Assembly: GCF_001729485.1 (NCBI RefSeq)
Contig: NZ_CP017157.1
Span: 2,046,001 to 2,110,000, forward strand
Direction of reading: 5' to 3'
Length of the DNA: 64,000 nucleotides
DNA from: Streptomyces lydicus
GTDB taxonomy: Bacteria > Actinomycetota > Actinomycetes > Streptomycetales > Streptomycetaceae
Positions 52,507 to 63,742 of this stretch are shown in pieces; position 1 is the stretch's first letter, and each line of letters starts with the position of its first letter. The notes beneath the pieces were generated by a model. It was given only the letters and a program-made list of their open reading frames with translations, was not told the DNA's origin and ran no database searches. A program made the translations under genes and the position numbers.

Positions 52507-53150
52507 CCACCGCACCCCGTAAGAAGGTCGTCGTCCTCGACTACGGCTTCGGCAACGTCCGGTCCGCCGAGCGCGCCCTGGCGCACGTCGGCGCCGAGGT
52601 GGAGATCACCCGGGACTACGACCGGGCGATGGCCGCCGAGGGCCTGCTGGTCCCCGGCGTCGGGGCCTTCGCCGCCTGCATGCGCGGCCTGAAGGAGGCC
52701 CGCGGCGACTGGATCATCGGCCGCCGGCTGGCCGGCGGACGCCCGGTCATGGGCATCTGCGTCGGCATGCAGATCCTCTTCGGCCGGGGCATCGAGCACG
52801 GCGTGGAGACCGAGGGCCTCGACGAGTGGCCCGGCACGGTCGGCCCGCTCAAGGCGGACGTCGTTCCGCACATGGGCTGGAACACCGTCGACGCCGCCGA
52901 GGGCTCCGCGCTCTTCGCCGGTCTGCCCGCCGACGCCCGCTACTACTTCGTGCACTCCTACGCGGTGCACGACTGGGAGCTGGAGACCTCCAACCCGCAC
53001 ATGGCCGCGCCGAAGGTCACCTGGGCCACCCACGGCCGGCCGTTCGTGGCCGCGGTCGAGAACGGCCCGCTGTGGGCCACCCAGTTCCACCCCGAGAAGT
53101 CCGGCGACGCCGGCGCCCAGCTCCTGACCAACTGGATCAACACCCTGTGA
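52503..53150 (+). CDS. hisH: Imidazole glycerol phosphate synthase, glutaminase subunit
   Basis: Class I glutamine amidotransferase supplying ammonia to HisF. 215 residues from the TTG at 52503, which overlaps the preceding stop and has GGAGGT upstream. [18 protein letters not shown] is the N-terminal family motif. The nucleophile Cys lies in [11 protein letters not shown] and the catalytic His/Glu in [10 protein letters not shown]. It forms the heterodimer with HisF, whose gene is separated by priA and ridA. Confidence 0.97.
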   Translation: MTTAPRKKVVVLDYGFGNVRSAERALAHVGAEVEITRDYDRAMAAEGLLVPGVGAFAACMRGLKEARGDWIIGRRLAGGRPVMGICVGMQILFGRGIEHGVETEGLDEWPGTVGPLKADVVPHMGWNTVDAAEGSALFAGLPADARYYFVHSYAVHDWELETSNPHMAAPKVTWATHGRPFVAAVENGPLWATQFHPEKSGDAGAQLLTNWINTL

Positions 53151-53158
53151 GCCCCCTG

Positions 53159-53884
53159 ATGCCGAAGCTCGAACTCCTCCCCGCCGTCGACGTCCGCGAC
53201 GGCCAGGCCGTCCGCCTCGTCCACGGCGAGTCCGGCTCCGAGACCTCCTACGGCGACCCGCTGGAGGCGGCCCTCGCCTGGCAGCGGGCCGGCGCCGAAT
53301 GGCTGCACCTCGTGGACCTCGACGCCGCCTTCGGCACCGGCGACAACCGCGCGCAGATCGCCGAGGTCGCCCGGTCCATGGACATCAAGGTGGAGCTGTC
53401 CGGCGGCATCCGCGACGACGACACCCTCGCCGCCGCACTCGCCACCGGCTGCCGCCGCGTGAACCTCGGCACCGCCGCGCTGGAGACCCCCGAGTGGGTC
53501 GCCAAGGTCATCGCCGAGCACGGCGACCAGATCGCGGTCGGCCTGGACGTGCGCGGTACGACGCTGCGCGGCCGCGGCTGGACCCGCGACGGCGGCGACC
53601 TCTACGAGACGCTGGCCCGCCTGGACTCCGAGGGCTGCGCCCGCTACGTCGTCACCGACATCAACAAGGACGGCACCCTCCAGGGCCCCAACCTGGAGCT
53701 GCTCAGGAACGTCTGCGCCGCCACCGACCGCCCGGTCGTCGCCTCCGGCGGTGTCTCCTCGCTCGACGACCTGCGGGCGCTGGCCACGCTGGTGCCGGAG
53801 GGCGTCGAGGGCGCGATCGTCGGCAAGGCGCTCTACGCCAAGGCGTTCACGCTGGAAGAGGCGCTGGAGGCCGTCTCCTCATGA
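53159..53884 (+). CDS. priA: Bifunctional phosphoribosyl isomerase A (HisA/TrpF)
   Basis: A (beta/alpha)8 isomerase of 241 residues that in Streptomyces and mycobacteria performs both the HisA step (ProFAR to PRFAR) and the TrpF step of tryptophan synthesis. Catalytic aspartates fall at Asp11 ([13 protein letters not shown]) and Asp130 (VGLDVRGTT), the positions known for PriA. ATG 53159 is preferred; GTG 53147, overlapping the hisH stop, would add four residues. No separate trpF is visible in the window, and trpE lies downstream. Confidence 0.96.
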   Translation: MPKLELLPAVDVRDGQAVRLVHGESGSETSYGDPLEAALAWQRAGAEWLHLVDLDAAFGTGDNRAQIAEVARSMDIKVELSGGIRDDDTLAAALATGCRRVNLGTAALETPEWVAKVIAEHGDQIAVGLDVRGTTLRGRGWTRDGGDLYETLARLDSEGCARYVVTDINKDGTLQGPNLELLRNVCAATDRPVVASGGVSSLDDLRALATLVPEGVEGAIVGKALYAKAFTLEEALEAVSS

Positions 53885-54297
53885 GCGTCGGCGTACGGCG
53901 CGTCACCTCCGCGGAGCCGGGGGCCGAGGACCCCTGGGCGGACGCCTTCGGCCGCTCCCGGGCGGTGGAACTCCCCAACGGCCTGGTGCTGGTCTCCGGC
54001 TGCTGCTCCGTCATCGACGGACAGGTCGCCGACGGGGGCCCGTACGAGCAGGCGGTCACCGCCTTCGGCGTCGCGCTGGCGGTGCTGAAGGAGGCCGGCC
54101 TCGGCCGTGACGACGTCGTGCGCACCCGGATGTACCTGACCCATGCGCGGGACGTCGACGAGGTCGGGCGTGCCCACAAGGAACTGTTCGACGCCGTCCG
54201 CCCCGCCGCATCCATGATCATCGTCTCCGGCTTCGTGGACCCGCGCCTGGTCGTCGAGGTAGAGGTCGAGGCGTACAGAAAGGCCCCCCAGCCATGA
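53881..54297 (+). CDS. RidA/YjgF family enamine deaminase
   Basis: A 138-residue RidA-fold protein. RidA proteins hydrolyse reactive enamine/imine intermediates, chiefly 2-aminoacrylate from PLP enzymes. The Arg of [25 protein letters not shown] matches the substrate-binding Arg of the family, and [24 protein letters not shown] the C-terminal signature. It overlaps priA before it and hisF after it (ATGA both times), so it is a true member of the his operon. Whether it has a histidine-pathway role is unknown. Confidence 0.88.
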   Translation: MSVGVRRVTSAEPGAEDPWADAFGRSRAVELPNGLVLVSGCCSVIDGQVADGGPYEQAVTAFGVALAVLKEAGLGRDDVVRTRMYLTHARDVDEVGRAHKELFDAVRPAASMIIVSGFVDPRLVVEVEVEAYRKAPQP

Positions 54298-55058
54298 CAC
54301 TGGCCGTACGAGTCATCCCCTGCCTGGACGTCGACAACGGCCGGGTCGTCAAGGGCGTCAACTTCCAGAACCTGCGGGACGCGGGCGACCCCGTCGAGAT
54401 GGCGAAGGTCTACGGGGACGAGGGCGCCGACGAGCTGACGTTCCTCGACATCACCGCTTCCTCCGGCAACCGCGAGACCACCTACGACGTGGTGCGCCGC
54501 ACCGCCGAACAGGTCTTCATCCCGCTCACCGTCGGCGGCGGCGTGCGCACCCCCGAGGACGTCGACAAGCTGCTGCGGGCCGGCGCCGACAAGGTCGGCG
54601 TCAACACCGCGGCGATCGCCCGCCCCGAGGTGATCCGCGAGATCGCCGAGCGGTTCGGCAGCCAGGTCCTGGTCCTCTCCGTCGACGCCCGCCGCACCGA
54701 CGCCGGGACCCCGTCCGGGTACGAGGTCACCACCCACGGCGGCCGCCGCGGCACCGGCATCGACGCCGTCGAATGGGCCCACCGCGCCGCCGAGCTGGGC
54801 GCCGGCGAGATCCTGCTGAACTCCATGGACGCCGACGGCACCAAGGACGGCTACGACGTCGAGATGATCGAGGCGGTGCGCAAGCACGTCACCGTCCCGG
54901 TGATCGCCTCCGGCGGCGCCGGCAGGCTCGCCGACTTCGCCCCGGCGGTCGCCGCGGGCGCCGACGCGGTGCTGGCCGCCTCCGTCTTCCACTTCGGCGA
55001 CCTGCGGATCTCCGAGGTCAAGGGCGCCCTGCGGGAGGCGGGGCACCCGGTCCGCTGA
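54294..55058 (+). CDS. hisF: Imidazole glycerol phosphate synthase, cyclase subunit
   Basis: A (beta/alpha)8 lyase of 254 residues that, with HisH ammonia, converts PRFAR to imidazole glycerol phosphate and AICAR. The first catalytic Asp is in [20 protein letters not shown] (Asp12) and the second in [14 protein letters not shown]. Further family motifs are [30 protein letters not shown] and [13 protein letters not shown]. It is the last gene of this part of the his operon. The convergent sdhB gene ends 31 bp away. Confidence 0.98.
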   Translation: MTLAVRVIPCLDVDNGRVVKGVNFQNLRDAGDPVEMAKVYGDEGADELTFLDITASSGNRETTYDVVRRTAEQVFIPLTVGGGVRTPEDVDKLLRAGADKVGVNTAAIARPEVIREIAERFGSQVLVLSVDARRTDAGTPSGYEVTTHGGRRGTGIDAVEWAHRAAELGAGEILLNSMDADGTKDGYDVEMIEAVRKHVTVPVIASGGAGRLADFAPAVAAGADAVLAASVFHFGDLRISEVKGALREAGHPVR

Positions 55059-55089
55059 CCGCGGCGCCCCGCCCGCCCCGCCGGGCCGT

Positions 55090-55829
55090 TCAGCGGCCCC
55101 TGCGGGCCGCCCGGACGAACTCCCGGTTCATCTTCGTGATGCTGAACAGCGGGATGCCCTTGGGGCAGGCGGTGGCGCACTCACCGGCGAGGGTGCAGCC
55201 GCCGAAGCCCTCCTCGTCCATCTGCGCCACCATGCCGAGCACCCGGCTCTCGCGCTCGGGGGCGCCCTGCGGCAGCACGTTGAGGTGGTTGACCTTGGCG
55301 GAGGTGAAGAGCATCGCCGCGCCGTTGGGGCAGGCCGCCACGCACGCCCCGCAGCCGATGCACTCGGCGTGCTCGAAGGCGGAGTCCGCGTCCGGCTTGG
55401 GTACGGGGGTGGCGTGGGCGTCCGGTGCGGCGCCCGTCGGGGCGGTGATGTAGCCGCCGGCCTGGATGATCCGGTCGAAGGCGGAGCGGTCGACGACCAG
55501 GTCCTTGACGACGGGGAAGGCCGCGGCCCGCCAGGGCTCGACGTCGATGGTGTCGCCGTCCTCGAAGGACCGCATGTGCAGCTGGCAGGTGGTGGTCCGC
55601 TCGGGGCCGTGCGCCTCGCCGTTGATGACCAGCGAGCAGGCTCCGCAGATCCCCTCCCGGCAGTCGTGGTCGAAGGCGACCGGGTCCTCGCCCTTGAGGA
55701 TCAGCTCCTCGTTGAGGGTGTCGAGCATCTCCAGGAAGGACATGTCGGAGGAGACGCCGTCCACCTCGTACGTGGACATGGCGCCTTCGGCGCCGGCGTT
55801 CTGCTGGCGCCAGACGCGCAGGGTGAGCC

Positions 55830-55833
<4 letters not shown>
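55090..55833 (-). CDS. sdhB: Succinate dehydrogenase/fumarate reductase iron-sulfur subunit
   Basis: A 247-residue ferredoxin-type subunit that passes electrons from the flavin to the cytochrome b. The 2Fe-2S site is [26 protein letters not shown]; 4Fe-4S and 3Fe-4S sites are [17 protein letters not shown] and [19 protein letters not shown] at 55833 overlaps the sdhA stop (ATGA). The order sdhC-sdhA-sdhB with a single long cytochrome b gene matches the type B, three-subunit enzymes. Confidence 0.95.
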
Positions 55834-57788
<1,955 letters not shown>

Positions 57789-57789
57789 C

Positions 57790-58497
57790 TCAGCTCACCA
57801 CTCCGGTCATGACGGCGACGGGTACGGAGACGAAGCCCACCGTCAGCACCAGCGCGAGGGCGTTGGCGGTGGTCTTCAGGAGGCGGTCACGGCTGCGGCT
57901 GCCGACCCCGAGCGACTGCGCGGCGCTCCAGAAGCCGTGCCGGACGTGCAGGCCCAGCGCCACCATCGCGACGATGTAGATCACGTTGCCGTACCAGGTG
58001 GAGAAGGTGTCCGCCACGTTCTGGTACGGGTGGCCCTCCTGGAAGCCGCCCGGGTGCACGGTGCCGGTCGTCAGGTCGAGGAGGTGCCACACGACGAACA
58101 GGCCCAGGATGATCCCGCCCCAGCGCATGGTGCGCGTCGCGTAGCTCGCCCTCGGCTTCCGGTGCACGTACTTGCCGGGCCGCGCCCCGATGCCACGGCG
58201 GCTGAGCTGGTACGCGGAGACGGCATGCGCGACGACGGCGACGATCAACACCACACGGACCAGCCACAGCGTCCACCCGTAGTGCATGAAGGGCTCGCCC
58301 ACGGTGCGCAGCCAGTGCGCGTAGTGGTTGAACTCGGCCGCCCCGAAGAAGATCTTCAGGTTGCCGATCATGTGGACGACCAGGTAGAGCAGCATGATCA
58401 GGCCGCTCACGGCCATCACCGTCTTCTTGCCGACGGACGAGCCCCAGAGCGTGGCTGCGAGGGACGGCCGTCGGTCCGTCCGTGTGTCCAGTGCCAT
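57790..58497 (-). CDS. sdhC: Succinate dehydrogenase cytochrome b558 subunit
   Basis: A 235-residue five-span diheme cytochrome b of the b558 family, the single membrane anchor of type B enzymes; no sdhD is present. Several His residues lie in spans ([68 protein letters not shown]) and may ligate heme. ATG at 58497 is preferred; a GTG at 58521 would include a rare TTA codon. It is divergent from a LysR gene with a shared 95-bp control region. Confidence 0.93.
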   Translation of the reverse strand: MALDTRTDRRPSLAATLWGSSVGKKTVMAVSGLIMLLYLVVHMIGNLKIFFGAAEFNHYAHWLRTVGEPFMHYGWTLWLVRVVLIVAVVAHAVSAYQLSRRGIGARPGKYVHRKPRASYATRTMRWGGIILGLFVVWHLLDLTTGTVHPGGFQEGHPYQNVADTFSTWYGNVIYIVAMVALGLHVRHGFWSAAQSLGVGSRSRDRLLKTTANALALVLTVGFVSVPVAVMTGVVS

Positions 58498-58558
58498 GGG
58501 TCCCGACGGTAAGGAGACCACCCGCCATCAGTCCAAGACATGGTCCGGCTCATCTCCA

Positions 58559-58571
58559 TAGGCTCCGCCTA
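58559..58571. promoter_or_regulatory. LysR-type operator between sdhC and lysR
   Basis: TAGGCTCCGCCTA is a T-N11-A motif with dyad symmetry, extended to ATAGG/CCTAT (58558-58562, 58568-58572). It lies just upstream of the -10-like TACAGT (58581-58586) of the LysR gene and 61 bp from the sdhC start. That is where a LysR regulator would autoregulate and control the divergent operon. Confidence 0.6.
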
Positions 58572-58592
58572 TCGATGCCGTACAGTCCCCCC

Positions 58593-59492
58593 ATGCAGCT
58601 GCAGCAGCTCCGCTACTTCACCGCCGTCGCCGACACCCGCCACTTCACCCGCGCCGCCGAGCGCGAACACGTCGCCCAGCCCTCCCTCAGCCAGCAGATC
58701 CGTTCCCTGGAGCGGGAGTTGGGCGCCGAGCTGTTCCACCGCGCACGCGGCCACATCACCCTCACCGACGCCGGCGAGACGCTGCTGCCGTTCGCCCGGC
58801 GGATCCTCGCCGACACCGAGACCGCCCGCCGGGAGGTCCAGGAGGTCGCCCAGCTGCGCCGCGGCCGGCTCCGGCTCGGCGCCCCGCCCAGCCTCTGCGC
58901 CAGCCTCGTCCCCGACGTCCTGAGCGCCTTCCACGCCACCTACCCGGGCGTCGACCTGCTCGTCACCGAGGACGGCTCGCAGGACCTCGTCCGCGCACTT
59001 GCCGACGGCGAACTCGACCTCGCCCTGATCATCACCCCCCTCCCGGTCCAGGCCCCCGCGCTGGCCACCTCCGACCTGCTGCGCGAGGAACTGGTCGTGG
59101 TCTCCGCCCCGGACCGCCCCGCCCCGGTCGGCGGCCGCCGCACCCGCATCCGGGTCGCGGACCTCCGCGACCGCCCGCTCGCCATGTTCCGCCGCGGCTA
59201 CGACCTGCGGGAATTCACCACCGCGGCGTGCCGCGCGGCCGGCTTCGAGCCCACCTTCACCGTCGAGGGCGGCGAGATGGACGCCGTCCTCGGCTTCGTA
59301 CGCGCCGGACTCGGCATCGCCGTCGTCCCCAGCATGGTCGCCGAGCGCTCCGGGCTGCGCGTCACCCGTTTCGCCACCCCCGGCATGCACCGCGTGATCT
59401 CCGTCGCCCACCGGGGCGACGTCTCCCCGCCCCGCGCCGCCCGCGAACTGGAGCGCATCCTCAAGGAGCACCTGGAGCCGGGCACGTCCTGA
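58593..59492 (+). CDS. LysR-family transcriptional regulator
   Basis: A 299-residue regulator divergent from sdhCAB. The N-terminal winged helix is MQLQQLRYFTAVADTRHFTRAAEREHVAQPSLSQQIRSLERELGAELFHR (residues ~1-50). The rest is a periplasmic-binding-protein-like effector domain (PSLCASLVPDVLSAFHATYPGVDLLVTEDGSQDLVRALADGELDLALI). ATG 58593 lies 6 nt after TACAGT, so the mRNA is probably leaderless. Context suggests control of the adjacent succinate dehydrogenase; the effector is unknown. Confidence 0.93.
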   Translation: MQLQQLRYFTAVADTRHFTRAAEREHVAQPSLSQQIRSLERELGAELFHRARGHITLTDAGETLLPFARRILADTETARREVQEVAQLRRGRLRLGAPPSLCASLVPDVLSAFHATYPGVDLLVTEDGSQDLVRALADGELDLALIITPLPVQAPALATSDLLREELVVVSAPDRPAPVGGRRTRIRVADLRDRPLAMFRRGYDLREFTTAACRAAGFEPTFTVEGGEMDAVLGFVRAGLGIAVVPSMVAERSGLRVTRFATPGMHRVISVAHRGDVSPPRAARELERILKEHLEPGTS

Positions 59493-59553
59493 CGCCCGGT
59501 CGGCCCCGCGTGGTGCCGTGGCGAGGGGTCCCGGCCGGTCGTAGGCTGGCGGC

Positions 59554-60186
59554 ATGTCGACCCATGCCAAGCGCGAACGGCTGCTGCTCGCCGACCTGTT
59601 GGAGAGCGCGGGCCCCGACGCGCCGACCCTGTGCGGGGACTGGACCACACGGGACCTGGCCGCCCATGTGGTGGTCCGCGAGCGGCGCGCCGACGCGGCC
59701 GGCGGAATCCTCGTCAAGCCGCTGGCGGCCCGCCTGGAACGGGTGCAGGCCGAATTCGCGGCCCGGCCGTACGAGGAGCTGCTCCGGCTCATCAGGACCG
59801 GCCCGCCGCGGCTCTCACCGTTCGCCCTGAAACCGATCGACGAGGCGTCCAACACCGTCGAGTTCTACGTGCACGCCGAGGACGTCCGCCGGGCGCAGCC
59901 GGACTGGGCCCCGCGCGAGCCGGACCCGGTCTTCGCCGACGCGCTGTGGTCGCGGATCGAGCGGATGGCCCGGGTGCTCGGCCGCAAGTCCCCGGTCGGC
60001 CTGGTGCTGCGCCGCCCGGACGGCCGTACGGCGGTCGCGCACCGCGGCACCCCGGTGGTCACCGTCGTCGGGGAGCCGGGCGAGCTGACCCTGTTCGCCT
60101 TCGGCCGGCAGGACGCCGCCCACGTGGAGCTGGACGGCGACAAGGACGCCGTCGCGCGGCTGATGACGGCGAAACTCGGCGTCTGA
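59554..60186 (+). CDS. TIGR03085-type (mycothiol-dependent enzyme fold) protein
   Basis: A 210-residue protein of the TIGR03085 group within the MDMPI/DinB-like four-helix superfamily. Members are presumed metal-binding and possibly mycothiol-linked. [26 protein letters not shown] supplies the N-terminal His, and [22 protein letters not shown] the second His region. ATG 59554 has TAGGCT 6 nt upstream, a leaderless pattern. It stands between the LysR gene and hisI. The reaction is unknown. Confidence 0.8.
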   Translation: MSTHAKRERLLLADLLESAGPDAPTLCGDWTTRDLAAHVVVRERRADAAGGILVKPLAARLERVQAEFAARPYEELLRLIRTGPPRLSPFALKPIDEASNTVEFYVHAEDVRRAQPDWAPREPDPVFADALWSRIERMARVLGRKSPVGLVLRRPDGRTAVAHRGTPVVTVVGEPGELTLFAFGRQDAAHVELDGDKDAVARLMTAKLGV

Positions 60187-60212
60187 GCCCGACCCGCTCC
60201 GCACGACAGCCC

Positions 60213-60356
60213 CTAGCGCCCCACGACCACCACCGCCAGGACCACGCCCACCACCACCGCCGCCACGAACACCGCAGCCAGCACCCGCGCCGCCACCCGC
60301 GCGGCGCGGTCCGGTTCCGGCGGCGGTGGCACGGGCGGCGGCTGCTGAGGATGCAT
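60213..60356 (-). CDS. Possible 47-aa single-span membrane protein
   Basis: On the minus strand, ATG 60356 opens a 47-codon frame ending at TAG 60213. The product has a Pro-rich head ([16 protein letters not shown]) and a basic turn (RAARVAARV). A membrane segment of Ala/Val ([21 protein letters not shown]) ends it. CATCCT lies 6 nt before the ATG, the same leaderless spacing seen for its neighbours. It is divergent from hisI with only 32 bp between the start codons. The hydrophobic pattern is suggestive, but Val/Ala-rich frames can arise by chance in such DNA. Confidence 0.45.
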   Translation of the reverse strand: MHPQQPPPVPPPPEPDRAARVAARVLAAVFVAAVVVGVVLAVVVVGR

Positions 60357-60388
60357 GTCTGCAGGATGCCGCACGGCACAATGGACCC

Positions 60389-60772
60389 ATGACCAGCAGC
60401 CGCCCCACCGCCGCCAGCTCCCTGGATCCCGCCGTCGCCGCCCGCCTCAAGCGCGACGCCGACGGCCTGGTCCCCGCCATCGCCCAGCAGTACGACACCG
60501 GCGAAGTGCTGATGATGGGCTGGATGGACGACGAGGCGCTGCACCGCACCCTGACCACCGGCCGCTGCACGTACTGGAGCCGCAGCCGCCAGGAGTACTG
60601 GGTCAAGGGCGACACCTCGGGACACTTCCAGTACGTCAAGTCGGTCGCGCTGGACTGCGACGCCGACACCGTCCTGGTCAAGGTCGACCAGGTCGGCGCC
60701 GCCTGCCACACCGGCGCCCGCACCTGCTTCGACGCGGACGTCCTGGCGACCGAGGACCACCGGGGACAGTAG
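60389..60772 (+). CDS. hisI: Phosphoribosyl-AMP cyclohydrolase
   Basis: Zinc-dependent enzyme opening the adenine ring of phosphoribosyl-AMP in histidine synthesis; single-domain form of 127 residues. Motifs are [67 protein letters not shown], with the ligand Cys residues. ATG 60389 follows CACAAT by 6 nt (leaderless). It is separated from the main his operon by sdhCAB, lysR and one more gene; the stop is 11 bp before trpE. Confidence 0.96.
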   Translation: MTSSRPTAASSLDPAVAARLKRDADGLVPAIAQQYDTGEVLMMGWMDDEALHRTLTTGRCTYWSRSRQEYWVKGDTSGHFQYVKSVALDCDADTVLVKVDQVGAACHTGARTCFDADVLATEDHRGQ

Positions 60773-60783
60773 GCTCCGCTGCC

Positions 60784-62376
60784 ATGACCACGGGAACCAC
60801 CGGCACCGCCACTCCGGACCTCGACACCTTCCGCACCCTCGCCAAGGACCGGCGGGTCATCCCCGTCACCCGCCGCCTGCTCGCGGACGGCGACACACCG
60901 GTCGGGCTGTACCGCAAACTCGCCGGCTCCGCGTCCGCGGGCGGGTCCGGCAGCGAAGACGGAACGCAGTGGAGCGGACGCCCCGGCACCTTCCTGCTGG
61001 AGTCCGCCGAGAACGGCCGCACGTGGTCGCGCTACTCCTTCATCGGCGTCCGCAGCGCCGCCACCCTCACCACCCGCGACGGGCAGGCCCACTGGCTGGG
61101 CACCCCGCCGGTCGGCGTGCCCACCGACGGCGACCCGCTCGCCGCGCTGCGCGCCACCGTCGAGGCGCTGCACACCCCCCGCGACCTCATCGAGGGGGCC
61201 GGGCTGCCGCCGTTCACCGGCGGCATGGTCGGCTACCTCGGCTACGACATCGTGCGCCGCCTGGAGAAGGTCGGCGAGCAGACCACCGACGACCTCGGGC
61301 TGCCCGAGCTGACCATGCTGCTCACCTCCGACCTCGCGGTCCTCGACCACTGGAGCGGCACGGTCCTGCTGATCGCCAACGCGATCAACCACAACGACCT
61401 CGACACCGGCATCGACGAGGCGTACGCGGACGCGGTGGCCCGCCTCGACGCCATGGCCGACGACCTCGCCCGGCCCGCGCCGCCCAGCGCCGCCGCCCTC
61501 CCGCCGTCCGAGGTCCCCGCGTACACCGCCGAGTGGGGCGGCGCCGCCTTCCGGGAGGCCGTCGAGGACATCAAGGAGCGCATCCGGGCCGGCGAGGCGT
61601 TCCAGGTCGTGCCCTCCCAGCGCTTCGAAACCCCCTGCACGGCAAGCGCGTTGGACGTCTACCGCGTGCTGCGGGCCACCAACCCCAGCCCGTACATGTA
61701 CCTCTTCCGCTTCGCGGGCGACGAGGCCACCGGCCGGGCGCCCTTCGACGTGGTGGGCTCCAGCCCCGAGGCACTGGTGAAGGTCGAGGGCGGCCGCGCC
61801 ATGGTGCACCCCATCGCCGGTACCCGCCCGCGCGGCGCGACGGTCCAGGAGGACCAGGCTCTCGCCGACGAGCTGATGGCCGACCCCAAGGAGCGCGCCG
61901 AGCACCTGATGCTGGTCGACCTGGGCCGCAACGACCTGGGCCGGGTCTGCGAGCCGGGCAGCGTCGAGGTCGTCGACTTCATGTCCGTCGAGCGCTACAG
62001 CCACGTGATGCACATCGTCTCCACCGTCACCGGCCGGGTGGCGGCGGACCGCACCGCCTTCGACGTGCTCACCGCCTGCTTCCCCGCCGGCACCCTCTCC
62101 GGCGCCCCCAAGCCCCGCGCCCTGCAGATCATCGAGGAACTGGAGCCGACCCGGCGCGGCCTGTACGGCGGCTGCGTGGGCTACCTCGACTTCGCCGGCG
62201 ACTCCGACACCGCCATCGCCATCCGCACCGCCCTGCTGCGCGACGGCACCGCCTACGTCCAGGCCGGCGCCGGAATCGTCGCCGACTCCGACCCGATGGC
62301 CGAGGACACCGAATGCCGCAACAAGGCCGCGGCGGTGCTGCGGGCGGTGCACACGGCCAACCGTCTGGGCCAGTAG
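60784..62376 (+). CDS. trpE: Anthranilate synthase component I
   Basis: Chorismate-using enzyme of tryptophan synthesis that takes ammonia from a TrpG partner. 530 residues. The C-terminal catalytic domain shows [81 protein letters not shown], and [27 protein letters not shown] 60784 has TAGGCT 8 nt before it. With only 11 bp to hisI and no Trp-rich leader peptide, attenuation of the kind known for other Streptomyces trpE genes is not visible here. Confidence 0.97.
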   Translation: MTTGTTGTATPDLDTFRTLAKDRRVIPVTRRLLADGDTPVGLYRKLAGSASAGGSGSEDGTQWSGRPGTFLLESAENGRTWSRYSFIGVRSAATLTTRDGQAHWLGTPPVGVPTDGDPLAALRATVEALHTPRDLIEGAGLPPFTGGMVGYLGYDIVRRLEKVGEQTTDDLGLPELTMLLTSDLAVLDHWSGTVLLIANAINHNDLDTGIDEAYADAVARLDAMADDLARPAPPSAAALPPSEVPAYTAEWGGAAFREAVEDIKERIRAGEAFQVVPSQRFETPCTASALDVYRVLRATNPSPYMYLFRFAGDEATGRAPFDVVGSSPEALVKVEGGRAMVHPIAGTRPRGATVQEDQALADELMADPKERAEHLMLVDLGRNDLGRVCEPGSVEVVDFMSVERYSHVMHIVSTVTGRVAADRTAFDVLTACFPAGTLSGAPKPRALQIIEELEPTRRGLYGGCVGYLDFAGDSDTAIAIRTALLRDGTAYVQAGAGIVADSDPMAEDTECRNKAAAVLRAVHTANRLGQ

Positions 62377-62491
62377 CCCTCGGGGTGGTGACCGGGCGGG
62401 ACCACCAACGGCTCCTGCCCCGGTCCGCCCCGTCGCGGGGTGCACCCCCCGCGCTCCGGTCCCCGTGGGCCGGTGCGCGATAGTGGTACGC

Positions 62492-63211
62492 GTGAGTGCC
62501 GCACCCCAGACCCGTACCGACCCCGAGCCCTCGGACGAGAGCGAGCTCCCGGACGGCGCCGCGTCCCCGCCCGGGGACGCCGCCGAGACCGCGCCGGCCG
62601 GGCCCGCGCGCGGCGCGGACCGCGGCGCGCGCCGCAGCCTGGCCCTGGCCCTGCTGGCCGGCGCGGCCGGCGCGGGCCTCGCGCTGCTGGCCTCCGGCCG
62701 CATCTGGGCCCGCGGCTCCGCCCAGCTCGCCCAGGGCGAACTGCCGCGCAGCGTGACCGGCGCCGACGTGACCGGTGTGCCCGGCGCCCTGGCCGTGGTC
62801 GGCCTGGCCGCGCTGGTCGCCGTCTTCGCGGTGCGCCGGGCCGGCCGGACCGGCGTCGCGGTCCTCCTCACGCTCAGCGGCGCCGGGATCGTGGCCGCCG
62901 CACTGGTGGGCAACGCCGACACCTCCGCGCTGCGCGAGAAGGCCGCCACCGCGGTCGGACTGGCCGGCGCCGATGTGCATCACGTCACGCACACCGGCTG
63001 GCCGTGGGTGGCCGCCGCCGGCGGCCTGCTGCTGCTGATCGCCGGGCTGCTGGCACTGTTCCGCGGACGCCACTGGCCTGCGATGTCGGGCCGCTACGAG
63101 CGCACGCCCGGCGGCGCCCGCGGCCCGCGGCGCACCCCGCCGGCGCCCGATCTGGACCGCCCCGAGGAGATCTGGAAGTCCCTGGACCGCGGCGAGGACC
63201 CCACCCGGTAA
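62492..63211 (+). CDS. TIGR02234-type Trp-operon-associated membrane protein
   Basis: A 239-residue protein with a ~55-residue acidic, Ala/Pro-rich N-terminus and four membrane segments (LALALLAGAAGAGLALLASGRIWA, VPGALAVVGLAALVAVFAVRRAG, VAVLLTLSGAGIVAAALVG, WPWVAAAGGLLLLIAGLLALFRG). It ends with a WKSLDRGEDPT tail. This layout is that of TIGR02234, found next to trp genes in actinobacteria, of unknown function. GTG 62492 has GATAGT 7 nt before it. Confidence 0.85.
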   Translation: MSAAPQTRTDPEPSDESELPDGAASPPGDAAETAPAGPARGADRGARRSLALALLAGAAGAGLALLASGRIWARGSAQLAQGELPRSVTGADVTGVPGALAVVGLAALVAVFAVRRAGRTGVAVLLTLSGAGIVAAALVGNADTSALREKAATAVGLAGADVHHVTHTGWPWVAAAGGLLLLIAGLLALFRGRHWPAMSGRYERTPGGARGPRRTPPAPDLDRPEEIWKSLDRGEDPTR

Positions 63212-63296
63212 AAGAGCCGCGCGCGGCATCGGTGACAATGGACGCCGAGGATCACCGCGCGCCCGACCCGACGCGCGAGAGCTACGAGGAGCACAC

Positions 63297-63539
63297 ATGT
63301 CGAGCAGTGGCCACGGACACACCCCCGCCGCCTGGACCGGCGTCATCATCTCGTTCATCGGCTTCTGTGTGGCCGGCGCCTTCATCGTGCTGGACAACGT
63401 GCCCGGCTTCTGGGCCGGCATCGTGCTGATCGGCCTCGGCGCCGTGGCGGGCGGCCTGATGCGCGCGGCCGGCCTGGGCCAGGAGCCCAAGCGCTCGGCG
63501 GCGAAGCCCGCGGCCCAGGCGCAGCCCCAGGAAGGCTGA
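63297..63539 (+). CDS. HGxxPAAW family membrane protein
   Basis: An 80-residue membrane protein starting SSSGHGHTPAAWTGVIISFIG, which carries the motif that names this actinobacterial family. Two spans (WTGVIISFIGFCVAGAFIVL and FWAGIVLIGLGAVAGGLMRAAG) precede a Lys/Ala/Gln-rich tail. ATG 63297 has GAGGAGC upstream. It sits between trpE and the next trp-region genes, its standard place in Streptomyces. Function is unknown. Confidence 0.88.
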   Translation: MSSSGHGHTPAAWTGVIISFIGFCVAGAFIVLDNVPGFWAGIVLIGLGAVAGGLMRAAGLGQEPKRSAAKPAAQAQPQEG

Positions 63540-63742
63540 GCCGCCGCTCCCGCGGCACCGCTCCCGGCTGCCGCTCCTGACCGACCCCGAAGGCGCCGCT
63601 TCCCGGCCCGTACGCACCCCCGGGTGCCGTACCCGCCGTCCGTGCCCACCCCGTACGGAGGCCGAGAAGCCGCGCCTTCGCGCGTACCCCCGTACGGCCG
63701 CCCCGGCAGGCGCCCGCGGCCGGACCGCGGCACACTCGCCAC

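Noticed and set aside
60773..60783. A trp attenuator or leader peptide before trpE
   Set aside because: Only 11 bp separate hisI from trpE and no Trp-codon cluster or alternative hairpins are seen.
59815..62949. A 1044-codon minus-strand frame opposite hisI and trpE
   Set aside because: It overlaps two confident enzymes and a membrane protein and shows no domain or hydrophobic pattern of its own.
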